Notes: generated from the sequence alone by a model not told the origin. A stretch of 39,247 bases of DNA from an uncultured Bacteroidales bacterium (GCA_947303735.1 CAMYZD010000007.1:1-39247); one strand, 5' to 3'; positions 28,279 to 38,050 are shown, numbered from the stretch's first letter. Numbers and translations: made by a program.

Positions 28279-29242
28279 TATGAGCAAGTTTTTGGATACG
28301 CTGAGCGTGGTAAAAACGTTTAAATTTTGGAAAGAGCTGGTCATTATGACCCTCGGCATGTTTGTAACTGCTGCGGCGGTATACTACTTCTTGGTGCCTA
28401 GCAAACTGATTATTGGTACGATATCGGGTTTGTCGATTGTGCTGAACAATATATTCGAGGCAGCAGGCATCCACATTGGGCTGTCGGTCATCATTATGAC
28501 CATCAATGCTATACTTCTGATATTGGCATGGGTGCTGATAGGCCATGAGTTTGGAGCCAAGACGGTATACACCGCCATGATACTCGGTCCGCTGACCGAT
28601 GTGTGGGACGCTATTCTTCCCTGGCAGAATATCGCCAATGAGAATCTTACCACAGGCTCCATGTCCGTCATGGGCGACCCGTGGCTGGATCTCTGCTGCT
28701 TCGTGCTGTTGTTGAGTGCTGCACAGGCTCTGATGTTTAGTATCAATGCCTCTACGGGCGGACTGGATATTTTGGCCAAGATTGTGAACAAGTATCTGCA
28801 CTTCGATATCGGTACGTCGGTAAGTATTGCGGGTGCCGTCATCTGCTGCACGGCTTTCTTCATCAACGATTTCCGCATGGTGGTTATCGGTCTTATCGGT
28901 ACATGGATTAACGGTTTGGTGGTGGACTATTTCACTGCCTCGCTCAACAACCGCAAGCGTGTGTGCATCGTGTCGAAGGAGTACGACCGCATCCGCCACT
29001 ATATTATCGACGAACTGCACCGTGGCTGCACCCTCTACGAGGTGATTGGCGGCTACAGCAATGAGAAGTCGATTGAGCTGGAGGTGCTGCTTACCAAGGA
29101 CGAGTTTAGCAAATTGCTCGCCTATATCAAGGACAACGAGCTACCCGCCTTCACTACTGCAGGCAATGTGAGTGAAGTGTATGGTTTGTGGACTAAGAAC
29201 AGCCACAAGAAGAAAATCAAGGCTGAGGCTGAGAAGAGATGA
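28279..29242 (+). CDS. YitT family (DUF161/DUF2179) membrane protein
   Basis: FFVPSKLIIGTISGLSIVL-like region, FSINASTGGLDILAKIVNKY, C-terminal CIVSKEYDRIRHYIIDELHRGCTLYEVIGGYS. Start trimmed to ATG at 28279. Confidence 0.88.
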
Positions 29243-29248
29243 TTTAAA

Positions 29249-29269
29249 TTGAAAGGTGAAAATTGAAAA
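29249..29269 (-). repeat. Heptad repeat family, three units (minus strand TTTTCAA TTTTCAC CTTTCAA)
   Basis: Plus strand TTGAAAG GTGAAAA TTGAAAA in exact 7-nt register. Confidence 0.6.
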
Positions 29270-29374
29270 GGGGCTGCCGCAGTCGGTTGTCGATACACAA
29301 AACACACGTTTCCCTTTTCAACACTTAATCCTTCAAGCGAAGCGAATGTTATAACTCTTAATACCATAAATATC

Positions 29375-30673
29375 ATGAAAACCAAACGTTACGATAAGAG
29401 GTTCCTGCCGATGCTGTGGATTGGTCTAGTTATTTGGCTAGGCTCGATGTTGATTTCATGGATAATGGAATTGACAGGCAACGCTCCTGCCGGACAGGAG
29501 ACGCTTTTGGGCTTGGGCAAGTGGATGTTTAGCTACGCACCAGTTCTGTCGCTTTTGCTGTTCTGTGTGTTTGCCCCCGTGTTGGAAGAATTCTCATTCC
29601 GCCTATGGGGCGAGGGCAAAAAATGGACTACCATAGTATGTCTGGTGCTGATGGCAGCATTCACTACCAGTGAGATAGGCCTGTGGGGACTGCTCTTTGT
29701 GGCTGCCATGGCATTGGCGTGGTTTGGCGTGAGAGATAGGTTTGTGCAGATGTGGGCGTGTGCCCTCATCTCCTCGCTTACGTTCGCCCTTTGCCATATA
29801 TCAGGCTATGGCGGCTTCTCTTTGGGCATGGTGCTGGGTTTGGTCGATATTTTCGGCTTTGCCTTGGTGTTGAGCTGGCTGGCAATTAATATCAGCATCT
29901 GGCTGGCAGCTTTGCTGCATGTGCTCAACAATACGTTGGCGATAATGATTCCGTTGCTGTTTCTTAACGACCCGCTGACCCTCCCGTGCTACACTATGCA
30001 GGGAGGTGTGAAGGCACAGGACTATACCCTTAGTATCGAGCCCTTAAAGCCCTTTGCCGACAATAGCAGCCTTATTGCCAACGCCGATAGGCTGTATGAC
30101 TTGGACTCGACCACGACTAGTTTCTACTTGGTGGGCGAACCGTCGCAGATAGCTTCTCATTTGGCTTCGCATGTTCCCGGAGCAGAAAAGTATGTCTACA
30201 CCGACTGGTTGCCTAAGGATGAGGTGCTGGAGGAGCGAGTGGTGTTCAGGGTGGACGACTTAGTGCCAGGGAAATTACGCTATGACCTGCTGCTGAAGGA
30301 CTACCTGCGATTGGTGGAGGAGTATGCCGGCGAGCCGTTGGTGTTCGACACCACAGAGGTGATGCTGAAAGAGGCTTGGCTGGTGTATCCCGACGGGCGT
30401 GAGGTGCTGTTTGAAGAGGGTTGTGACGACTATGCGAAGGCGGCAGATCGTATTATGTCGAGCAGTTTTGGTATGAGGGGGAATATGTTGATTACGGAAT
30501 ATGAGGAAGTGAACGATTCGACGATAGTGCCACATGATTATTGTCTCCTAAACTCGAACCCACTGGCTGAAAAACTTGGAATGGATTCGATGGAGGATAT
30601 GATGAGCCAATTGACGGGCTTCAAGATTGAATATCGCGATGCACGCCCGGCCACACTGATAGTGATAAAATAA
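29375..30673 (+). CDS. CPBP-family intramembrane protease-like protein with large uncharacterised C-terminal domain
   Basis: EEFSFR, FALCH and HVLNN motifs in the N-half; about 220 aa soluble C-half without a recognised family. Confidence 0.78.
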   Translation: MKTKRYDKRFLPMLWIGLVIWLGSMLISWIMELTGNAPAGQETLLGLGKWMFSYAPVLSLLLFCVFAPVLEEFSFRLWGEGKKWTTIVCLVLMAAFTTSEIGLWGLLFVAAMALAWFGVRDRFVQMWACALISSLTFALCHISGYGGFSLGMVLGLVDIFGFALVLSWLAINISIWLAALLHVLNNTLAIMIPLLFLNDPLTLPCYTMQGGVKAQDYTLSIEPLKPFADNSSLIANADRLYDLDSTTTSFYLVGEPSQIASHLASHVPGAEKYVYTDWLPKDEVLEERVVFRVDDLVPGKLRYDLLLKDYLRLVEEYAGEPLVFDTTEVMLKEAWLVYPDGREVLFEEGCDDYAKAADRIMSSSFGMRGNMLITEYEEVNDSTIVPHDYCLLNSNPLAEKLGMDSMEDMMSQLTGFKIEYRDARPATLIVIK

Positions 30674-30684
30674 TAATGTTGTAT

Positions 30685-32106
30685 ATGGATAGACGAGATT
30701 TCTTAAAGAGTTTGGGCGCAGGAGCCCTGGCCACTGCGGCGATGGCTGCGGGATGCAAGAACCCCAACGCTACAAGCGCGGAAGGCTTTGCATTGGGCGA
30801 AGTGCCGACCGACAAGATGACATACCGACAGGGCACTCATGGCGAGAAGGTTTCCCTATTGGGTTATGGTTGTATGCGTCTGCCCTCTCTTGAGGATGGC
30901 AAGGATGGCAACCAGAGCGAGGGCGACCTTGACCAAGACCGTATCAACGAGTTGACAGACTATGCAATAGAGCACGGGTTGAACCTGTTCGACACTGCTC
31001 CACGCTATTGCAAGGCTCGCTCAGAGATAGCTATGGGAAAGGCGTTGAGCCGTCACCGTCGCGATGAGTATCTTGTTAGTACCAAACTGTCGAATCAGAA
31101 CTCGTCGTTGTGGAACTTCAAAGGCAGCAAGGAGATGTTTGAGCAGTCGTTGGAGCGGTTGCAGGTGGACTATCTCGACTTCTATATGCTACATTGTGTA
31201 GGCCTGCCTGGTCGCGACAAGGATGGCAATCAGGTGGATCCAATGGAAGCCTTCCAGCGTCGTTTTGTGGATAGTGGCATGATTGAGTTCCTCTTGGAAC
31301 AGCGTGCGAAGGGAGTTATCCGCAATCTGGGTTTCTCTTATCATGGTGACGTGAAAGTGTTCGACCATGCGCTGTCAATGCACGACAAGGTGCATTGGGA
31401 CCACGTGCTCATTCAGCACAACTATATCAACTGGCAACATGCCTCCGATTTGGCCGAAGAGGCTGGCGGTGGCGATGCCAATTCGGAATATCTTTATGGC
31501 GAATTGGCAAAACGCGATATCCCTGTCTTTGTGATGGAGCCGCTGCTGGGTGGGCAGCTGGCCAGCCTGCCCGATTTTGCAGTAGAGGAATTGAAGAAGC
31601 ATGAACCTCAGCAGAGCGTTGCATCGTGGGCATTCCGCTTTGCGGGCAATCAACCCCGCATACTCACAGTGTTGAGCGGCATGACCTATATGGAACACCT
31701 GCAGGACAACCTGCGCACTATGTCGCCCCACAAGCCACTGACCGAGGCGGAAGAAGCTATGCTGAAATCCATTGCCGACAGATATGTGGAGTATCCTTTG
31801 GTGCCTTGCACGGGTTGCCAATACTGCATGCCCTGCCCCTATGGTATCGACATCCCCGGCAACTTTGCACACTATAACAAGATGGTGAACGAAGGCCACA
31901 TACTTGCCCACCCCGACGATGATGCTGGCGATGCTGAACGTCGCGCCTACCGTAAGGCTCGTAGGGAGTACCTTAAGAGCTATAACCATGCTGTTGAACC
32001 CGACCGTCAGGCCGACCACTGTATCGGTTGCGGACGATGCCTCCACGAATGTCCCCAGCGGATTAATATCCCCGCCAAACTGGCCATGATTGAGAACCTG
32101 TTGTAA
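30685..32106 (+). CDS. Tat-dependent lipoprotein aldo/keto reductase with C-terminal 4Fe-4S ferredoxin region
   Basis: MDRRDFLKSLGAGALATAAMAAGC (twin-Arg plus lipobox Cys); AKR motifs LGYGCMRLP and GLNLFDTAPRY; CTGCQYCMPC and CIGCGRCLHECP. Confidence 0.88.
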   Translation: MDRRDFLKSLGAGALATAAMAAGCKNPNATSAEGFALGEVPTDKMTYRQGTHGEKVSLLGYGCMRLPSLEDGKDGNQSEGDLDQDRINELTDYAIEHGLNLFDTAPRYCKARSEIAMGKALSRHRRDEYLVSTKLSNQNSSLWNFKGSKEMFEQSLERLQVDYLDFYMLHCVGLPGRDKDGNQVDPMEAFQRRFVDSGMIEFLLEQRAKGVIRNLGFSYHGDVKVFDHALSMHDKVHWDHVLIQHNYINWQHASDLAEEAGGGDANSEYLYGELAKRDIPVFVMEPLLGGQLASLPDFAVEELKKHEPQQSVASWAFRFAGNQPRILTVLSGMTYMEHLQDNLRTMSPHKPLTEAEEAMLKSIADRYVEYPLVPCTGCQYCMPCPYGIDIPGNFAHYNKMVNEGHILAHPDDDAGDAERRAYRKARREYLKSYNHAVEPDRQADHCIGCGRCLHECPQRINIPAKLAMIENLL

Positions 32107-32125
32107 CAATAGAAAGGACTGACCT

Positions 32126-32341
32126 ATGAATATGCTGATGATTGGAACTACCGAAATCATTGTTATCGTAGTGGTGGTATTGCTGCTTTTTGGCGGAAAG
32201 AAGATACCTGAGCTGATGAGTGGCGTTGGCAAGGGTGTGAAGAGCTTTAAGGACGGAATGAACGGTTTGGATGAGACGTCGCAGCCAGATGGGAGCAATG
32301 GTTCATCCAAGAAGAACGAAGAAAAGAAGAACGAGAGTTGA
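32126..32341 (+). CDS. tatA: Sec-independent translocase TatA/E
   Basis: [41 protein letters not shown]. Confidence 0.95.
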   Translation: MNMLMIGTTEIIVIVVVVLLLFGGKKIPELMSGVGKGVKSFKDGMNGLDETSQPDGSNGSSKKNEEKKNES

Positions 32342-32363
32342 CAATGACCCCAATGCTGGATAA

Positions 32364-32384
32364 TTCTCATTTTTCAATTCTCTA
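32364..32384 (+). repeat. Heptad repeat family, three degenerate units abutting tatC
   Basis: TTCTCAT TTTTCAA TTCTCTA in 7-nt register just before the tatC frame. Confidence 0.5.
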
Positions 32385-32389
32385 TTATT

Positions 32390-33133
32390 TTGGACTTTTG
32401 GGGACATCTTGAAGAGCTGAGAGGCAGCCTGCTGAAAGCATTGTTGGCAGTGGTGCTGTGTGCTGTGGCAGCTTTCTGCTGCAAGGAGTGGCTCTTTTAT
32501 ATTGTTATGGCTCCCAGCCATCCCGACTTTGTCACTTACCGCCTTTTTTCAAGAATTACTGGCGTAGACGTCGATTTCCATATTGACCTTTTCAACCCTG
32601 AATTGGCTCAGCAATTCTTGGTTCACATGCGTGTGGCGCTATGGATGGGGTTGTTGTTAGTGTCGCCCTATCTGCTCTACCTCTTGTTCCATTTTGTGGC
32701 ACCAGGACTCTATGCCCACGAGAAGCATTATGCCCTTCGTGCCGTTGGTGGGGGGTATGTGATGTTCCTAATGGGCGTGGCATTGAACTATTTCTTGATA
32801 TTCCCTTTGACATTCCGCTTCTTGGGAACCTATCAGGTGTCGGCCGAAGTGCCAAATCAGATAGCCTTGACCTCTTATATCAGCATGCTGCTGATGCTCT
32901 GTTTCCTCATGGGGATGATATTTGAGTTGCCGATACTTTGCTGGCTACTGGCTAAGATAGGGGTGTTAAAGGCTGACTTTATGAAGAAATACCGCAAGCA
33001 TGCCGTAGTGGTAATCCTTATCATTGCAGCAGTTATTACCCCGACGGGCGATGCAATGACCCTATCGTTGGTGGCGTTGCCTATTTATGCACTCTATGAA
33101 ATAAGCATTCTAGTGGTGAAAAAAACAGATTGA
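32390..33133 (+). CDS. tatC: Sec-independent translocase TatC
   Basis: FWGHLEELRGSLLKALLAV, FVAPGLYAHEKHYALRAV, AVITPTGDAMTLSLVALPIYALYEISI. No in-frame ATG between the upstream TGA (32345) and this TTG. Confidence 0.93.
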   Translation: MDFWGHLEELRGSLLKALLAVVLCAVAAFCCKEWLFYIVMAPSHPDFVTYRLFSRITGVDVDFHIDLFNPELAQQFLVHMRVALWMGLLLVSPYLLYLLFHFVAPGLYAHEKHYALRAVGGGYVMFLMGVALNYFLIFPLTFRFLGTYQVSAEVPNQIALTSYISMLLMLCFLMGMIFELPILCWLLAKIGVLKADFMKKYRKHAVVVILIIAAVITPTGDAMTLSLVALPIYALYEISILVVKKTD

Positions 33134-33136
33134 ACC

Positions 33137-35881
33137 ATGAAAAAGATATTTTATTTCTTGATTCTTAGCTCTTATTTTTTAGTTCATACTTCAGTTTCTG
33201 CCCAGCAAGCCGCACGGCAGTTGGCAGAGCGTGTCTTGGGTGCCAAGGCTGACCAATTCGAGTTTGTCCAACGCCTGTCCGACGTTGATTTGTTCACTCT
33301 CGAGCAGCATGGCAACAAGATTCGCATCGGAGGCAATAACGATAACTCGATGGCGATGGGACTAAACTACTACCTCAAGGAGTATGCCAAGACCCACGTG
33401 TCGTGGTATGCTAGCCAGCCCGTAGAGCTGCCTAGTCAGCTGCCCAATGTGGATGAACCCATAGTGCGCAAATGCACTGTGCCAACCCGATTCTTCCTCA
33501 ACTACTGCACCTACGGCTACACCATGGTGTGGTGGCAGTGGTGGCAGTGGGAACGTTTTATTGACTGGATGGCGCTCAACGGCGTGAACATGCCGTTGGC
33601 TCTTACGGGGCAGGAGGCTGTGTGGCAGGAAGTATGGCGCGAGATGGGGATGACCGACGACGAAATACGCGCCTATTTCAGCGGTCCGGCACACCTGCCT
33701 TGGCACCGCATGGCCAACCTCGACAGTTTTGGTGGTCCGCTGCCACAGGGCTGGATTGACGGGCAGAAGGAACTGCAGAAGAAAATATTGGCACGCGAAC
33801 GCGAGCTGAATATGACACCCGTGCTGCCAGCCTTTGCTGGGCATGTGCCACGCCAGATTGCCGAGCGCAATCCCCAATCCGACATCAAACGGCTCAGCAG
33901 CTGGTGCGGTTTTGAACCTACCTATTTTATGAACTCCACTGACAGCCTTTTTGCCGTCATCCAACGCAAATACCTTGAGAAACAAACCGCTCTCTACGGT
34001 ACTAACCATATCTACGGTGTTGACCCTTTCAACGAGATGGACCCTCCCAGTTGGGAGCCTGACTATTTGGCAGGCGTGTCGAGCAACATCTACGCCTCGC
34101 TGCAGCAAGTAGACCCCGAGGCACAATGGCTGCAGATGAGCTGGGTGTTTTATTACAAACGCCGCCAATGGACTCCCGAACGGCTGCGTGCCTATCTCAC
34201 AGCCGTACCGCAGGGGAAAATGGTGCTCCTCGACTATTTCTGCGAGAAGACCGAGGTGTGGCGCGAGACGGACGGTTTCTTTGGTCAGCCCTATATCTGG
34301 TGCTACTTGGGCAACTTCGGCGGCAACACGATGCTGGTGGGCAACCTGCATGAGTTAGATTGCAAACTCGCCAACGCTATGCAGCAGCAGGCGGGCAATA
34401 TGGTAGGCATAGGCTCCACGTTGGAGAGTTTCGACAACAGTCCGCAGATATTCGAGTTCTTGTTGGAGCACCCGTGGAATCTGACCCCACAAGGCGATAG
34501 GGTAGGAGCGTTTACCCGCCGTTGGGCAGACCTCCGCTATGGCGAGGCCAACCCTGATAGTCGTGCTGCATGGCAGCTTCTCATCGATTCGGTCTACAAG
34601 GATTGGTCGTTCTATGGCCTAGGTACACAAATGGTTGCGCGCCCCTCGCTCTCGGGCCATGGTACCTACTACACCAAGCCTTACTATTCCTACAACAACG
34701 ACCAATTGTTGAAGGCGATACGGCTGCTACTCAAACACCCCTCTAAACGTGCCAGCTACCAATACGACATCGCCAACCTCCTCTCCCAGTGGCTGGGCAA
34801 CCACTTTATGGAGGTGCGCGACGACTTCACATATGCATATCAGGTGGGCGACATTGAGAGGATGCAGCGCGACAAGAGCATTGCACTAGACATGATTCAG
34901 GATGCCGACCGTTTGTTGCAGCAGGTGGAGCCACTTTCGTTCTGGACGTGGACGCAGGATGCCCGCCTTTGGGGGAAGACGGACGAAGAACAGCAGTATT
35001 ACGAAACGCAGGCTCGCACGTTGCTTACCATCTGGGGCGGCCCCGTGCTGAACGACTATGCCAACCGCATGTGGAGCGGCCTGCTGATACATTATTACTA
35101 CCAACGGTGGGAGATGTTTTTCAATGATGTTATAGCTGACTTTACGAATCATGTAGACAAGAAGTTTGACGAGGAGGCGTTTAAGGCACACCTTGCCCAA
35201 TTTGAGAACGACTGGAACCGTCACTCGTGGGTTGTCCACAAGATAACCCTGCCACACCACGGCGACTGGGCCAACATGATTCTCCGCAAGATAGACCGAG
35301 GCGAATATGCTGTGCCCAACCGTGCAGCCGAGGTGCTGGGCGACTATATGCGGAAATACCCAGAGGCACACCTGCAGGATGTTTACAAGTCCTGTTTCCA
35401 AGATGTCTACGGCCCCGGGCATATCATCAAAGATTCCGTCACCTGTGCACAGTATATCATCCAAGAGATGGAGCAGGTGGATTTGGCTGACACGCGCTTC
35501 CCCGACTTCGAATACACAGGTGTCGAAGGCAATTACGTCCGAGTAAATCTGCGAGTGATAAAGGATGGCCGTGTGCCGCAAGATCTCTTCGTTAAACTTC
35601 TGATTCAGAGTACCGATGTCAAGAAGAAGATGCCGCTCTACGATTGGAAAGGACAGTGGGACAGATTGCAGAAGACGCTTGGCACCATTACACCTCTCCC
35701 CAAGAACTTCGATGCCGATGCCGCTAACCTGCAGGCATGGCTTGACCGAGGCGAAACTATGGTACACCACAGTAGGCATTTCAACGAAACATACCAGCCT
35801 CACTACCGTATCATACGACGCGACCTTTTTGAGAAGGACTTAATGCCTCTGATAGTCAATTCTTCAGAGGTTGGTTATTAA
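33137..35881 (+). CDS. Secreted GH89 (alpha-N-acetylglucosaminidase/NAGLU-like) with extra C-terminal module
   Basis: Signal peptide; RFFLNYCTYGYTMVWWQWWQWERFIDWMALNGVNMPLALTGQEAVWQEV; YGVDPFNEMDPP; about 190 aa beyond the expected GH89 end. Confidence 0.9.
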   Translation: MKKIFYFLILSSYFLVHTSVSAQQAARQLAERVLGAKADQFEFVQRLSDVDLFTLEQHGNKIRIGGNNDNSMAMGLNYYLKEYAKTHVSWYASQPVELPSQLPNVDEPIVRKCTVPTRFFLNYCTYGYTMVWWQWWQWERFIDWMALNGVNMPLALTGQEAVWQEVWREMGMTDDEIRAYFSGPAHLPWHRMANLDSFGGPLPQGWIDGQKELQKKILARERELNMTPVLPAFAGHVPRQIAERNPQSDIKRLSSWCGFEPTYFMNSTDSLFAVIQRKYLEKQTALYGTNHIYGVDPFNEMDPPSWEPDYLAGVSSNIYASLQQVDPEAQWLQMSWVFYYKRRQWTPERLRAYLTAVPQGKMVLLDYFCEKTEVWRETDGFFGQPYIWCYLGNFGGNTMLVGNLHELDCKLANAMQQQAGNMVGIGSTLESFDNSPQIFEFLLEHPWNLTPQGDRVGAFTRRWADLRYGEANPDSRAAWQLLIDSVYKDWSFYGLGTQMVARPSLSGHGTYYTKPYYSYNNDQLLKAIRLLLKHPSKRASYQYDIANLLSQWLGNHFMEVRDDFTYAYQVGDIERMQRDKSIALDMIQDADRLLQQVEPLSFWTWTQDARLWGKTDEEQQYYETQARTLLTIWGGPVLNDYANRMWSGLLIHYYYQRWEMFFNDVIADFTNHVDKKFDEEAFKAHLAQFENDWNRHSWVVHKITLPHHGDWANMILRKIDRGEYAVPNRAAEVLGDYMRKYPEAHLQDVYKSCFQDVYGPGHIIKDSVTCAQYIIQEMEQVDLADTRFPDFEYTGVEGNYVRVNLRVIKDGRVPQDLFVKLLIQSTDVKKKMPLYDWKGQWDRLQKTLGTITPLPKNFDADAANLQAWLDRGETMVHHSRHFNETYQPHYRIIRRDLFEKDLMPLIVNSSEVGY

Positions 35882-35909
35882 CAAGTGTTGAAAAGTCAAA
35901 TGTTAAAAA

Positions 35910-35941
35910 TTTGTATAAGAACACTAAATGCCGTAATTTTG
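35910..35941 (+). promoter_or_regulatory. Bacteroidota-type promoter upstream of upp
   Basis: TTTG 35910-35913, 20-nt spacer, TAATTTTG 35934-35941; ATG at 36004. Confidence 0.7.
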
Positions 35942-36003
35942 CAAAGTCCTTTTTTATAATATAGGTCTTTGTATGTTATTGCAATAAACTAAACTACAAT
36001 ATC

Positions 36004-36627
36004 ATGGCTTTACACATCATCAATCATCCCATGGTGCAGCACAAGCTGACTATCATGCGCAAGAAAGAGACTGGCACTCGCGAGTTTCGTGAATTGTTGA
36101 AAGAAATAGGTATGCTGATGGGCTACGAAATCACTCGTGATTTTCCCCTGAGGAATGTTGAGATTGAGACGCCAATGCAGAAGATGGTGGCTCACGAACT
36201 CTCTGGCAAGAAGGTGGTGGTGGTTCCCATCCTTCGCGCCGGCTTAGGCATGGTCGAAGGCCTCCTCACGCTCATACCTGCAGCTAAGGTCGGCCATATC
36301 GGCATGTATCGTGACGAGACTACCCACGAGCCGGTGTTCTATTACTACAAGATGCCCGAAGGCAAGGATCGCATGGTCATCCTCACCGACCCCATGCTTG
36401 CCACAGGCGGAAGTGCGTGCGATGCCATCCGTCGGCTCAAGCAGGACGGCTACAGCAATATTCGCATGATGTGCCTGGTTGCGGCTCCTGAAGGGGTGAA
36501 ACGTGTACAGATGGAGCACCCAGAGGTGGACATCTTTACTGCTTCACTTGATGATGGTCTCAACGAGAACTGCTACATCCTGCCTGGCCTAGGTGATGCA
36601 GGCGACCGTATTTTTGGCACCAAATGA
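36004..36627 (+). CDS. upp: Uracil phosphoribosyltransferase
   Basis: [50 protein letters not shown]. Confidence 0.96.
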   Translation: MALHIINHPMVQHKLTIMRKKETGTREFRELLKEIGMLMGYEITRDFPLRNVEIETPMQKMVAHELSGKKVVVVPILRAGLGMVEGLLTLIPAAKVGHIGMYRDETTHEPVFYYYKMPEGKDRMVILTDPMLATGGSACDAIRRLKQDGYSNIRMMCLVAAPEGVKRVQMEHPEVDIFTASLDDGLNENCYILPGLGDAGDRIFGTK

Positions 36628-36636
36628 TTCGTTTTT

Positions 36637-36664
36637 GGCAATGCTATACGGCATTGCCTTTTTA
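36637..36664 (+). terminator. Intrinsic terminator-like hairpin between upp and uracil permease gene
   Basis: GGCAATGC - TATACG - GCATTGCC followed by TTTTTA. Confidence 0.78.
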
Positions 36665-36685
36665 TCAATCAAAAATATATAAGTT

Positions 36686-38050
36686 ATGGCAAATATTAGT
36701 ACCAATGAGGCTGTCTACGATGCACGGCAGCTGGGCAAAGGTAGGATGCTCGTATTGGGTTTCCAACACATGTTCGCAATGTTCGGTGCCACCATTTTGG
36801 TGCCAACTATTACAGGTCTTTCGGTGTCGGCAACGCTTCTTTTTGCTGGTCTGGGAACTCTTCTTTTCCATTGGCTCACCAAGATGAAAGTGCCCGCTTT
36901 CTTAGGTTCCAGTTTCGCCTTCCTTGGTGGCTACGCCACTGTGGTCACGATGGGGGCGGAGTATGGTATGACCCAGGCTCAGGCCCTGCCTTACGCCTGT
37001 GTGGGTGTCGCAGCCGCCGGACTGCTCTATTTTGTCCTTGCCGCTGCATTCAAAGCATTCGGCATTCAGAAAGTGATGCGTCTGTTCCCTCCTGTCGTGA
37101 CAGGCCCTATCGTCATCAGCATTGGCCTTATCTTGGCTGGCACCGCCGTTGGCAGCATCCTGACCAACTGGTGGATTGCCCTCATAGCCATACTCGTGGT
37201 CATCATTTGCAACATCTGGGGTAAGGGAATGATAAAGATTCTTCCCATTCTGTTGGGTGTCATCACTTCCTATGTTGTTGCTGCCATCTTCGGTCAACTT
37301 GAGCCAGGCAAAGTGGAAGCACTGCGTCAAGCCTCATGGGTGGGGCTTCCCGTCCATTGGCAGGACACGGGCATTTATGCATTCCAAGAGGGCAACTGGA
37401 GTTTCCTCCTCACTGCTATTCTGGCCATCATGCCCATAGCGCTGGCTACCATGATTGAGCATATCGGCGATATGTGTGCTATCAGCTCCACATGCAATCG
37501 CAATTATCTGGAAGATCCTGGTCTGCACCGCACCCTTTGTGGCGACGGAGCTGCAACGGTTCTTGCCTCTCTCTTTGGTGCTCCGGCCAACACCACTTAT
37601 GGTGAGAACACTGGTGTGCTCAACCTGACCCGTGTTTTCGACCCCCGAGTCATCCGCATCGCTGCTGTGATTGCCATCCTATTCAGCTTCTCACCCAAGT
37701 TTGCAGCCCTCATCTATGCTATGCCCACTGCCACTATTGGTGGTGTGTCGCTCATCCTTTATGGTATGATATCCTCTGTGGGCGTTCGTAGCCTTGTCGA
37801 GAACCAGGTCGACCTCACCGACAGCCGCAACCTCATCATCACCGCCCTCACCATCACCCTGGCCATCGGTATCAGCTATGGCTGCGAGGGAGGTGCTTTG
37901 CAGTTTGGCAACATTGCCATTTCTGGTTTGGCAGTGGCAGCCATCGTGGGCATCTTGGCCGCCGTCATCCTGCCTACCGACCACAAGAGCCTTACCAATA
38001 AGGCGGATGCTTATCAGAATGAAAAGAAACTAGAAAAAGACAACAACTAA
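36686..38050 (+). CDS. uraA: Uracil/xanthine permease (NCS2 family)
   Basis: GFQHMFAMFGATILVPTITGL, AFLGSSFAFLGGYATV, IMPIALATMIEHIGDMCAISS, ANTTYGENTGVLNLTRVFDPRVIRIAAV; adjacent to upp. Confidence 0.92.
   Translation: MANISTNEAVYDARQLGKGRMLVLGFQHMFAMFGATILVPTITGLSVSATLLFAGLGTLLFHWLTKMKVPAFLGSSFAFLGGYATVVTMGAEYGMTQAQALPYACVGVAAAGLLYFVLAAAFKAFGIQKVMRLFPPVVTGPIVISIGLILAGTAVGSILTNWWIALIAILVVIICNIWGKGMIKILPILLGVITSYVVAAIFGQLEPGKVEALRQASWVGLPVHWQDTGIYAFQEGNWSFLLTAILAIMPIALATMIEHIGDMCAISSTCNRNYLEDPGLHRTLCGDGAATVLASLFGAPANTTYGENTGVLNLTRVFDPRVIRIAAVIAILFSFSPKFAALIYAMPTATIGGVSLILYGMISSVGVRSLVENQVDLTDSRNLIITALTITLAIGISYGCEGGALQFGNIAISGLAVAAIVGILAAVILPTDHKSLTNKADAYQNEKKLEKDNN

Noticed and set aside
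33362-34351. 329-aa minus-strand ORF opposite GH89 (and similar antisense ORFs at 34886-35803 and 31375-32370)
   Set aside because: Overlap well-supported genes on the other strand; no family signature.
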